Shown here piece by piece: positions 45,665-54,844 of a stretch of 64,000 nt of DNA. This stretch comes from Geodermatophilus sp. DSM 45219 (GTDB lineage: Bacteria > Actinomycetota > Actinomycetes > Mycobacteriales > Geodermatophilaceae): contig NZ_FNIQ01000005.1 in NCBI RefSeq assembly GCF_900104025.1, forward strand, positions 186,001 through 250,000, read 5' to 3'. The position numbers were made by a program, and so were the translations under genes. The notes under the pieces were generated by a model. The model searched no databases, was not told where the DNA came from, and was given only the letters and a program-made list of their open reading frames with translations. Numbering within the stretch: position 1 is the first letter of the stretch; each line of letters begins with the position of its first letter.

Positions 45665-48037
45665 CTAGGCGGCGGCCGTCGGGGGGCCCGCCGGGGCAGC
45701 GGTGCGCCGGCGGGCCCGCCGCTCGACCACCGCCGCCGCGAGGGCGGCCAGGAGGACCAGCGCGGGGCCGGCGGTCAGGGCCGCCGGGAGGAGGCGGGCG
45801 CCGATCGGGTCGAAGTACAGCTCGAGCCGGCCGTCGGTCACACCCGCCGGGACGGTGACCTCCACGAGCGCCCCCTCGCGGGCACCGACCTCGACCTCCT
45901 GCCCGTCCACCGTCGCGCGGTACCCGGGCCAGTGCGGCACGCGCAGCAGCACCGTCCCCGCGGACCCGCCCGTGGTCACCGTGTAGGCGTCCTGCGGCTC
46001 GCCGATCCGGGCCAGCCCGGCCGTCCAGCCGGTCGGGGCCACCGCCACGCCGTCCAGCGCGGCGACCCGCCCGGGGAGGCGCTCGGCCTCCGGCCGCTCG
46101 AACCGGGACCAGTTCTCGTCCGCGCCGGTCGCCCGCCAGTTCTCCCGGAACCAGCCGGCCACCTCGGCCGGGGCGTTGGAGGAGAGGACGACGGAGTCGC
46201 TGGAGAGCACGTCGAGCCAGGGCCGGTCGGTGCCGGGGACCGTCGAGAGGATGGACGACGGGTCGGGGCAGCCGAGGCTGCCCACGTAGCTGGGGCACAG
46301 GTAGGGGCTGAGGAACCGGTGACCCGACGTCACGTAGCCGGTGCCGACGCTCGCGCCGGCCAGCAGGTTCGCGTTCCCGGGGAAGAAGCCCCTCCCCCAC
46401 CCGCGGTCCAGCCCGAACACGGCCGGGTAGGGGTTCCACGCGTAGACGGTGACGGTCTGGTCGGTGACGATCGACCGCTCACGGAACTCCTCGACCGTGC
46501 GGCCGAGCGCGTCGGACCCCGACTGGCCCGGTGCGCCGATGTCCCGGTACGGCAGGCCCTCCTGCGTGACCGGGGCGCCGACGGCCGCCAGGCGGTCGCG
46601 GACGTCCACCATGGTGGCGACCCCCAGGAAGGGCGTGGCAGCGGTCGCGAGCAGCACGACCACCGCCGTCACCGCCCGCGGACCCGGCCGCGGCTCCCGG
46701 AGGAGGGCGAGGAAGGCGGCGAGCGCGACGGCCGTCACCGCCGCGGCGACGACGTGCCACGGGAGGAGCAGCGGCGCCCGGAACGCCGCGAACAGGAACT
46801 GCAGACCGACCAGGCCGAACGCGGCGAGCACCCGGGGCCGGCTGGTCGAGCGCGCCGCCGCGAGGGCCAGGACCGCCAGGACCGGCAGCGCGATCTGGAC
46901 GACGACGAGGTAGCGGAACGGGTAGCGGAACAGGAAGACGACCGTCGGCAGCTGGGTCGCGAGCACCGCCGCCACGGTCAGCGCCAGGGCGGTGGGCACA
47001 CCGGGCGCCCGCAGCGCCGCGCGCCACCGGACCAGCGGCAGCAGCGGGACGGCGAGCAGGAACGTCGCCAGTGCGGGCACCAGCCCGATGGGGCCGTTGA
47101 AGGCGTTGGTCTGCCCGAGCAGGGTGGCCCCGCCGAGGACGGTGTCGGCGACGTTGGGGACCTGGGTCCCCGCGTTGCCGATCACCCCCTCCGGGCCCGG
47201 CCGCTGGAGGTGGCCGGCCACCTCCAGCGCGTTGAGCAGCGTGGGCACGGCGATCACGGCGCCGCCGACGCACGCGAGGGCACGGGTCCACAGCCGGCTG
47301 TCGGCGGACGCGGCGCGCACCCCGCCCGCCTGGCGGACGTGCTCCACGGTCTGGGCCACGACGATGACGAGGCCGAACGGGAGCGAGTACGGGTTGCCCG
47401 ACGCCAGCAGGGCCCAGGTGGCGACCCCGGTGAGCAGGACGCCAGGCCAGCGGCGGGTGGCCAGCCCCAGCCAGAGCCACGGCAGCCAGGCCGAGCCCCA
47501 CATCAGCGGCCACCAGGTGCTGCCGTACCAGAGGAAGAAGCCGCCGGCCGACACACCCACGGCCGCGGCGACGGCCCAGACCGCGGGCACGCGGTGGTAC
47601 CGGAGCAGGGCCAGCACGCCCAGCCCGAGCACGGCCATGCAGATCGACCCGTACTGCCAGGCCATCGTCAGCACGTCCTCGTTCGCGCCCAGCACCCACA
47701 CCAGCAGCCAGTGCAGGGGGTCGAAGACGCCGTACTGCATGTCGCTGGTGACGTTGCCGGCGATGCCCTGGTCCGGGTCGGCCAGCGGGGGCACGCCGCC
47801 CTCGAGGTTGCGGCCCAGCCACCAGGCCATGGGGCCGAACTGCACCTGGGAGTCGTCGAGCCAGAAGAAGCGCGGCACCAGGCGGTGCAGGACGGCGATC
47901 TGCAGGCCCTGCACCACCAGGAACACCGCGAACGGGACGACCTCCGCTGGCAGGCTCCGCCGGACCGGCGGGCGGGCCTCGTCGCGGGGACGGGCCGAGG
48001 TCGGCCGCACGTCGTGCGCGACCACCGACGAACTCAC
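45665..48037 (-). CDS. Large YfhO/GT-C-like polytopic membrane protein
   Basis: A 790-residue integral membrane protein with about 12-14 transmembrane helices and a C-terminal extracellular beta domain. The first external loop has RFFWLDDSQVQFGPMAWWLG, with an acidic pair as in GT-C transferases. The C-terminal end has VPHWPGYRATVDGQEVEVGA and LYFDPIGARLLPAAL plus a last helix, the YfhO pattern. Such proteins transfer sugars from polyprenyl-phosphate donors outside the cell. GTG 48037 has AGGAGAGG upstream, and a TAGTCT -10 at 48146-48151 probably serves the whole operon with wbbL and manC. Donor and acceptor are unknown. Confidence 0.8.
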   Translation of the reverse strand: MSSSVVAHDVRPTSARPRDEARPPVRRSLPAEVVPFAVFLVVQGLQIAVLHRLVPRFFWLDDSQVQFGPMAWWLGRNLEGGVPPLADPDQGIAGNVTSDMQYGVFDPLHWLLVWVLGANEDVLTMAWQYGSICMAVLGLGVLALLRYHRVPAVWAVAAAVGVSAGGFFLWYGSTWWPLMWGSAWLPWLWLGLATRRWPGVLLTGVATWALLASGNPYSLPFGLVIVVAQTVEHVRQAGGVRAASADSRLWTRALACVGGAVIAVPTLLNALEVAGHLQRPGPEGVIGNAGTQVPNVADTVLGGATLLGQTNAFNGPIGLVPALATFLLAVPLLPLVRWRAALRAPGVPTALALTVAAVLATQLPTVVFLFRYPFRYLVVVQIALPVLAVLALAAARSTSRPRVLAAFGLVGLQFLFAAFRAPLLLPWHVVAAAVTAVALAAFLALLREPRPGPRAVTAVVVLLATAATPFLGVATMVDVRDRLAAVGAPVTQEGLPYRDIGAPGQSGSDALGRTVEEFRERSIVTDQTVTVYAWNPYPAVFGLDRGWGRGFFPGNANLLAGASVGTGYVTSGHRFLSPYLCPSYVGSLGCPDPSSILSTVPGTDRPWLDVLSSDSVVLSSNAPAEVAGWFRENWRATGADENWSRFERPEAERLPGRVAALDGVAVAPTGWTAGLARIGEPQDAYTVTTGGSAGTVLLRVPHWPGYRATVDGQEVEVGAREGALVEVTVPAGVTDGRLELYFDPIGARLLPAALTAGPALVLLAALAAAVVERRARRRTAAPAGPPTAAA

Positions 48038-48218
48038 GAGAACGGTCCTCTCCTGGGGGCGGGGGCGGGGCGGGACACAGCCACCCAGCGCATGCACCGA
48101 CGCGCACGCCCGGTCCCCGCAGCGCTCCGGCGTGGGACGGTTCCGAGACTAGCCGCCGCCCCGCCCCGCGGCGGGCGGGCGAGCAGCGCGCGGGTCGCCT
48201 GGGGTCGGTGTGGTGTGA

Positions 48219-49487
<1,269 letters not shown>

Positions 49488-49493
49488 TCACCC

Positions 49494-49547
49494 ATGACGA
49501 CCGCCACCGTCCTGCGCGACCCGCTCTCCCGGGAGTGCGACAGGTGA
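49494..49547 (+). CDS. Possible 17-residue leader ORF before the GT4 gene
   Basis: An ATG seven bases after the glf stop, with GGAGG eleven bases upstream, opens a 17-codon frame (MTTATVLRDPLSRECDR). Its TGA overlaps the GTG of the next gene (GTGA). It may be a coupling mini-ORF or the relic of an older start separated by a frameshift. No function is implied. Confidence 0.35.
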   Translation: MTTATVLRDPLSRECDR

Positions 49548-51166
49548 CGGACCCGCACGACCAGACCGGAGCACGGCGGGTCTTCGACATCCTGCAGGAG
49601 CCGGACTGGTTCTCCGGGTTGTCGACGCGGGAGGCCCGGCTCCTCGACGGCGCACTGGCCTTCCACTGCCTGGCGCGGCCCGGCGAGCGGATCCGCGCCA
49701 CGGTGCTGCGCACCGACGGCCCGCACCTGCCCTCGCTGACCGACCACGGGACGCAGCGGATCGAGTGGGCCGACGACCGGCGGGTCGTGGGCACCATCGA
49801 GGCGCACGCCACGGGGACCCCCCTGCCGGGCCACGGCGTCGTCGACGTCGTCCTGGACCTGGGCGGCCCGCCCGAGGCGCTGATGCGCCTCGAGCAGCTC
49901 CCCGGCCGGCTGCACGCGGCCCGCAACGCCGCACGGGGCCGCGCGCCGGTCGCCTTCGACGTCCTCCGCCAGCTGCGCACCGACCGGCTGGAGAACCGCC
50001 GGCTGTCCCGCCCCATCCCGCGCGTCGGCCGGGCGGAGAACACCTCCGTCGGCTCCTCCCGCGGCCAGACACCGGCGGTGCTGTTCGGCCTGCACTGGCT
50101 GGAGCTCGGCGGCGCCGAGAAGTGGGCCGCGGAGACCATCGGGATGGCCCGCGACGCCGGGCTGTTCCCCATCGTGATCAGCGACCGGCCCTCCGGGCAC
50201 CCCGACATCGCGCGGCCGGTCTTCGACGACGCCCTGGTCGTCCCGCTGACCCACCCGGTGCCCGCCGAGCACGAGTCGCGGCTGCTCAGCCAGCTCTTCG
50301 AGCGCTTCGACGTCCGCGGCGTGCACGTCCACCACTGCACCTGGCTCTACCAGCGGCTGCCGTGGATCCGGGCGCAGTACCCGGGCACCGAGCTGGTCGA
50401 CTCGCTGCACGTGCTGGAGTGGCGGACCGGCGGTTTCGTCGACATCGCGCTGCGGATGTCCAACGTGATGGACGCCCACCACGTCATCTCCCCGCAGCTG
50501 CGCGACTACCTCGTCGACCGGCAGGGCCTGCCCCGCGAGAAGGTCACCCTGGCCACCCTCGCCGACCTCACCGTCGACCCCGCGGCCGAGCGCAGCGAGC
50601 CGGCCACCGGCCGCAAGCCCGGCGACCCGCTGACGGTGGCCTTCGTCGGGCGGTTCACCCAGCAGAAGCGGCCCTACCTGTTCCTGCGGCTGGCCGCGCG
50701 GCTGCGCGACCGGCTCGGCGACCGGGTCCGGTTCGTGGTGCACGGGGACGGCGAGCTGGCCACCGAGGTGCGCGCCGACCACGCCCGCCTGGGGCTGGCC
50801 GGCGTCGTGGAGCTGCGCGGCCCCGGCACGCCGGTCGCCCAGACCCTCGACGAGGCCGACGTCCTGGTCATCAGCTCGGACAACGAGGGCGTCACCCTGA
50901 CCTCCTTCGAGGCCGACGCCCACGGCGTCCTGGTGGTGAGCAGCGACGTCGGCTCGCAGGCCTCCGTCGTCCCCACCGAGCTGCTCCTGCCCCGCGCACC
51001 GCTGCCGTTCCTGCGGGCCGCCGAGGACACCGTCGTCTCCCTGTGCGAGGACCCCGACCGGGCCGCGCGCCTGCTCGTCGAGCAGCGCGCCAAGGTCGAC
51101 GCCTTCGCCGCTCTCCCCCGTGCCCGGGACTGGACCCGGTCGCTCTACGAAAGGTGGGCCTCGTGA
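49544..51166 (+). CDS. GT4-family glycosyltransferase with N-terminal extension
   Basis: A 540-residue protein. Residues about 1-170 are a less conserved region (RVFDILQEPDWFSGL, LRTDGPHLPSLTDHGT). From about 175 comes a GT-B fold: FGLHWLELGGAEKWAAETIG, SLHVLEWRTGGFVDIALRMS, VAFVGRFTQQKRPYLFLRLA and the retaining-enzyme donor site DNEGVTLTSFEADAHG. It transfers a hexose from a nucleotide donor, presumably in the polysaccharide pathway of its neighbours. The donor is not known. It lies between glf and a GT2 gene, with GTGA overlaps at both ends. Confidence 0.88.
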   Translation: MTDPHDQTGARRVFDILQEPDWFSGLSTREARLLDGALAFHCLARPGERIRATVLRTDGPHLPSLTDHGTQRIEWADDRRVVGTIEAHATGTPLPGHGVVDVVLDLGGPPEALMRLEQLPGRLHAARNAARGRAPVAFDVLRQLRTDRLENRRLSRPIPRVGRAENTSVGSSRGQTPAVLFGLHWLELGGAEKWAAETIGMARDAGLFPIVISDRPSGHPDIARPVFDDALVVPLTHPVPAEHESRLLSQLFERFDVRGVHVHHCTWLYQRLPWIRAQYPGTELVDSLHVLEWRTGGFVDIALRMSNVMDAHHVISPQLRDYLVDRQGLPREKVTLATLADLTVDPAAERSEPATGRKPGDPLTVAFVGRFTQQKRPYLFLRLAARLRDRLGDRVRFVVHGDGELATEVRADHARLGLAGVVELRGPGTPVAQTLDEADVLVISSDNEGVTLTSFEADAHGVLVVSSDVGSQASVVPTELLLPRAPLPFLRAAEDTVVSLCEDPDRAARLLVEQRAKVDAFAALPRARDWTRSLYERWAS

Positions 51167-52068
51167 CCACGACCAACGTGGCCGCGGTGATCGTCACGTA
51201 CAACCGCGCCGACAAGCTGGGGAAGGTCATCGAGCAGGTCCTGGCCCAGGACCGGCCGGCCGACCAGGTGATCATCGTCGACAACGCGTCGACCGACTCC
51301 ACCGCCGAGGTGCTGGCGACCTACGAGGGCCGCCCCACCGTGCACGTCGAGCGGCTGGGGACGAACTCCGGCGGCGCCGGCGGCTTCGCGCACGGCATGT
51401 CGGTCGCCTACGAGCGCGGCGCCGACTCCATCTGGATCATGGACGACGACTGCTACGCCGACCCGGACGCGCTGCGCCAGCTGCTCGACGGCCACGCCGC
51501 GGCGGAGGCGAGCATGGGCATGCGGCTGCCCTTCGCCTGCTCGGTGGTCCGCTGGACCGACGGCGAGATCTGCGAGATGAACAACCCCGAGCCGACCTGG
51601 GACTGGGGCAAGCTGCTGGTCCGCGGCGAGAACGCCGTGCTGGTCAACTCGTGCTCGTTCGTGTCGGTGCTCTTCCCGCGCTGGGCCCTCACCCAGTTCG
51701 GCCTGCCGCTGTCGGAGTACTTCATCTGGTTCGACGACCAGGAGTACACCCGCCGGATCACCGCGGCCGGTCCCGGCGTCCAGGTGCTGCGCAGCACGGT
51801 GACCCACGACCTCGGCGTGAACCGCGGCGTGAACTTCGGTGACGTCAACGACGGCAACATGTGGAAGTTCGAGTACGGCGTGCGCAACGAGGCCTCCTAC
51901 CGCTGGCACCACGAGGACCCGTTCGCCGCCCTGCGGTTCGCCCAGCGGCTGTACAGCGGCCTCGCGGGTGGGCGGGTGCCCTGGCGGCTGCGCCGCCGGC
52001 TGGCGAGGAAGTGGCTCGAGGGCATCCGGTTCGACCCGAAGCCGGCGTTCCCGCGCACCGTCCTCTGA
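51163..52068 (+). CDS. GT2-family glycosyltransferase (galactofuranosyltransferase-like)
   Basis: A 301-residue family-2 transferase: VAAVIVTYNRADKLGKVIEQ, QVIIVDNASTDSTAEVLATY, NSGGAGGFAHGMSVAYERGA, SIWIMDDDCYADPDAL (the DDD metal motif) and FIWFDDQEYTRRI. The C-terminus ends with an Arg-rich segment and RFDPKPAFPRTVL. It resembles GlfT1-type and rhamnosyl transferases, and its coupling to glf and the GT4 gene suggests use of UDP-Galf, by inference. It ends just before a perfect 22-bp hairpin. Confidence 0.87.
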   Translation: MTTTNVAAVIVTYNRADKLGKVIEQVLAQDRPADQVIIVDNASTDSTAEVLATYEGRPTVHVERLGTNSGGAGGFAHGMSVAYERGADSIWIMDDDCYADPDALRQLLDGHAAAEASMGMRLPFACSVVRWTDGEICEMNNPEPTWDWGKLLVRGENAVLVNSCSFVSVLFPRWALTQFGLPLSEYFIWFDDQEYTRRITAAGPGVQVLRSTVTHDLGVNRGVNFGDVNDGNMWKFEYGVRNEASYRWHHEDPFAALRFAQRLYSGLAGGRVPWRLRRRLARKWLEGIRFDPKPAFPRTVL

Positions 52069-52082
52069 CGGCCGCTCCCCCG

Positions 52083-52130
52083 ACGACGAGAGCCGCCGGT
52101 GCCCATGCGGGCACCGGCGGCTCTCGTCGT
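52083..52130. terminator. Perfect 22-bp bidirectional terminator
   Basis: The arms 52083-52104 and 52109-52130 are exact complements with a 4-base ATGC loop, between two convergent glycosyltransferase genes. This is the strongest hairpin seen in the window. Confidence 0.9.
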
Positions 52131-52149
52131 CTCGGAGGGCGCGGCGGGC

Positions 52150-53064
52150 TCAGCGCCCCGGAGGCATGCGGAAGCGCTCGCGGCGCCCGGCACGGGTGAG
52201 TGACAGCCACTCGCGCAGGCCCCGCAGGTCCCGGCGGCCGAGGAAGAACCAGCCGAACCGGACCAGCTCCAGCGGGAACAGCCAGCGCATCCCCGGCTGG
52301 GCCATGAGGTAGCCGCGGTTGCGGTAGGTGAAGTAGCGCTTGGCCGCGTCCCCCGGGTACTGGGCCGAGAGCCGCCCGCCGAGGATCGGCAGGAACTCGT
52401 CGCCGCCCTGCGGGTGCAGGTAGGTGGCGCGCATCGTCGTCCCGAACCGCAGGCCGGAGCGGCCGAGCCGGCGGTGGATCTCGGTCTCGTCACCGCGGAT
52501 GAACAGCCGCAGGTCCGGGACGCCGACCGCGCGGAAGGTGTCGGCCCGGAACAGCGCGCCGTTGAACAGCGACGCGTAGGAGGGCAGGAACTCCCCCGGG
52601 GAGAAGTCGGCGACCGACCCCCGCCAGCGCAGGCCCTGCCGCAGCGGGAAGGCCAGCCGGGCCGGGTCGGCCTCGTCGACGACCGCCGGGGAGACCTCGG
52701 CCAGGTCCCGGGCGCGCGCCTCCTCGAGCAGGGTGGCCAGCACGCCGGGGCCGCCGGGACGGCCGTCGTCGTCGGCGCACCACACCCAGTCGGCCCCCCG
52801 GGACAGGGCGGTGAGCAGCCCGAGCGCGAAGCCGCCGGCGCCGCCGAGGTTGGTGTTCGAGGGCAGGTAGACCGTCGGCACGGCACACCCGCGGACGACG
52901 GCCTCGGTCTCCGCGTCGGCGGCGTTGTCGACGACGACCACGGCGTCCACCGGGTGGGTCTGGCCGGCGACGGCCGCCAGGCTGGCGCGCAGCAGCTGGG
53001 GGCGGCGGTGCGTGACGACGACGGCGACGACCCGGTCGCCGTCGCGGTGGTCCGGGGCGCTCAC
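52150..53064 (-). CDS. glfT1: Galactofuranosyltransferase GlfT1-like (GT2)
   Basis: A 304-residue GT2 enzyme, the length of M. tuberculosis GlfT1 as I recall it. Motifs: VAVVVTHRRPQLLRASLAAV, VDAVVVVDNAADAETEAVV, NTNLGGAGGFALGLLTALSR, GADWVWCADDDGRPGGPGVL and LFIRGDETEIHRRLGRSG. GlfT1 adds the first Galf residues to the rhamnosyl-GlcNAc-PP-polyprenol. Its GTG overlaps the wzt stop (GTGA), and wzm follows upstream, reproducing the Rv3781-Rv3782-Rv3783 grouping in a different order. Confidence 0.87.
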   Translation of the reverse strand: MSAPDHRDGDRVVAVVVTHRRPQLLRASLAAVAGQTHPVDAVVVVDNAADAETEAVVRGCAVPTVYLPSNTNLGGAGGFALGLLTALSRGADWVWCADDDGRPGGPGVLATLLEEARARDLAEVSPAVVDEADPARLAFPLRQGLRWRGSVADFSPGEFLPSYASLFNGALFRADTFRAVGVPDLRLFIRGDETEIHRRLGRSGLRFGTTMRATYLHPQGGDEFLPILGGRLSAQYPGDAAKRYFTYRNRGYLMAQPGMRWLFPLELVRFGWFFLGRRDLRGLREWLSLTRAGRRERFRMPPGR

Positions 53065-53831
53065 GCGGCGCCGTGCGCCTCGTCGGGCCACGCCTCGGGC
53101 CCCTTGTAGGCCCGCAGGACCTCCTTGAGCGACCCCTGCTGCTTGATCCGTCCGTGCTCCATCCAGATGGCGCTGGTGCACAGCTGCCGGAGGAACTCGT
53201 CGGAGTGCGAGGCGAACACCAGCAGGCCGGCCCGCTCGACGAGGTCGCTCAGCCGCTCGCGGGCCTTCTCGAGGAAGGCGGCGTCCACGGCACCGATGCC
53301 CTCGTCGAGCAGCAGGATCTCCGGGTCGATGCTGGTGACCACGCCGAGCGCCAGGCGCACCCGCATACCGGTCGAGTAGGTCCGCAGCGGCATCGACAGG
53401 AAGTCGCCGAGCTCGGTGAAGTCGGCGATGTCGTCGACCCGGGCCTCCATCTGCTTGCGGGTCATCCCGAGGAACAGGCCGCGGATGAGGATGTTCTCGT
53501 AGCCGGAGATCTCCGGGTCCATGCCGACCCCGAGGTCGAAGACCGGGGCCACCTTGCCCTCGACCACCGCGCTGCCACGGGTCGGCTCGTAGATGCCGGC
53601 CAGCAGCCGCAGCAGGGTGGACTTGCCGGCGCCGTTGTGGCCGACGAGGCCGACGCGGGCGCCGTGCTGCAGGTCGACGGTGACGTCCCGCAGCGCCTGG
53701 ATGACCGGGACCTTGGCGTCGCTGGCGATGTTCCCGCCGACGAGTCCGAGCACGGTCTTCTTCAGGGACCTGCTCTTGGCGTCGAAGATGGGGAAGTCGA
53801 CCGACGCGTCACGCGTCGTGATGCTGACCAC
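53061..53831 (-). CDS. wzt: Polysaccharide ABC exporter ATP-binding protein Wzt
   Basis: A 256-residue ABC ATPase with Walker A (GLVGHNGAGKSTLLRLLAGI), the signature YSTGMRVRLALG, Walker B (PEILLLDEGIGAVDAAF) and the switch His (FASHSDEF). The leading segment FDAKSRSLKKTVLGLVGG is typical of the Wzt/TagH/RfbE class that energises export of lipid-linked polysaccharides. There is no C-terminal carbohydrate-binding domain, as in the mycobacterial galactan exporter. Start GTG 53831. It lies downstream of wzm by 36 bases. Confidence 0.95.
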   Translation of the reverse strand: MVSITTRDASVDFPIFDAKSRSLKKTVLGLVGGNIASDAKVPVIQALRDVTVDLQHGARVGLVGHNGAGKSTLLRLLAGIYEPTRGSAVVEGKVAPVFDLGVGMDPEISGYENILIRGLFLGMTRKQMEARVDDIADFTELGDFLSMPLRTYSTGMRVRLALGVVTSIDPEILLLDEGIGAVDAAFLEKARERLSDLVERAGLLVFASHSDEFLRQLCTSAIWMEHGRIKQQGSLKEVLRAYKGPEAWPDEAHGAA

Positions 53832-53867
53832 GGAGGGTGCCTTTCTGTCGCGCTGAGGGCGGTCGCG

Positions 53868-54671
53868 TCAGACCCAGTAGGCCACGCGGGCCCGGTACCT
53901 GCGCATGACCACGAGCGTCATGACCCATCCGACGACGGTGATCACCGCGACGACGACCCAGTGTCGCAGCTGCTGGTCGGCCCCCAGCATCGGCGAGCGG
54001 ATGATCTCGATGAAGTGCAGGAACGGGTTGAACTCGGCCAGCCGCGCCCGCTCGGCGATCGTCGGGTTGGGGTTGTTCAGGAAGTCGTCGTAGATCCAGA
54101 CGATCGGCGTCATGAAGAACATCAGCTGGACGATGCTCTGGGTGATCGGCGTGAGGTCACGGAAGCGGGTGCTCACGATGCCGGCCAGCAGCGCGACCCA
54201 GGCGCCGTTGGCGACGAGCAGCGCGAACGCCGGGATGGCGGCGAGCGCCGTCCACTTCAGCGGCTGCGGGAAGATCACCAGCATGACGGCGTAGACGAGC
54301 AGGTTGTGGGCGAAGAAGAGGACCTGGCGCCACACCAGCCGGTAGACGTGCACGCTGATCGGTGAGGGCAGGTGCTTGATCAGGCCCTCGTTGGCGATGA
54401 ACACCTCCGAGCCCTCGTTGATGCAGCCGGCGATGAAGCCCCACACGATGAACCCGACGAGGATGTACGGCAGCTGCTCCTCCAGCGGGTTGCCGAACAA
54501 CCCGGCGTAGAGGATGCCGAGGGCGATGGCGGTGACCGCCATGCTGATCGTGATCCAGATGGGGCCCAGCAGGGACCGGCGGTACCGCTGCCGGATGTCC
54601 TGCCAGCCCAGGTGACCCCACAGCTCGCGCTGGTGCCAGCCGATCTGCAGATCCGAGAGGGTCTTGGCCAT
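53868..54671 (-). CDS. wzm: Polysaccharide ABC exporter permease Wzm
   Basis: A 267-residue permease of the ABC-2 type with six transmembrane helices. LWGHLGWQDIRQRYRRSLLG is the characteristic N-terminal amphipathic element. ITISMAVTAIALGILYAGLF, LPYILVGFIVWGFIAGCINE and NPFLHFIEIIRSPMLG mark the family. With Wzt it would flip or export the lipid-linked galactan-type glycan. ATG 54671 lacks a ribosome binding site (CCACCTCC precedes it) and lies ten bases after TACCAC, so it may be leaderless. It is the first gene of wzm-wzt-glfT1. Confidence 0.94.
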   Translation of the reverse strand: MAKTLSDLQIGWHQRELWGHLGWQDIRQRYRRSLLGPIWITISMAVTAIALGILYAGLFGNPLEEQLPYILVGFIVWGFIAGCINEGSEVFIANEGLIKHLPSPISVHVYRLVWRQVLFFAHNLLVYAVMLVIFPQPLKWTALAAIPAFALLVANGAWVALLAGIVSTRFRDLTPITQSIVQLMFFMTPIVWIYDDFLNNPNPTIAERARLAEFNPFLHFIEIIRSPMLGADQQLRHWVVVAVITVVGWVMTLVVMRRYRARVAYWV

Positions 54672-54844
54672 GGAGGTGGGGGTGGTACGGGCCGAACGCA
54701 CGCGGGGCACGCTACCCGCGTGGCGGCGGGCCAGTCGGGAGGGCGTGGGCACGGCGGACGGGTCCGTCCCACGCCTGACCGGCCAGCCACACTGGTCCGT
54801 CCCGTCCCACCGGAGGCGGGCCCGGACACCCGCCGGGCCCGCCG

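Noticed and set aside
44433-46439. Frame of 668 codons crossing from the YfhO-like gene into manC
   Set aside because: It is out of frame with three well-supported genes and its product is Arg/Ala/Gly-rich with no domain.
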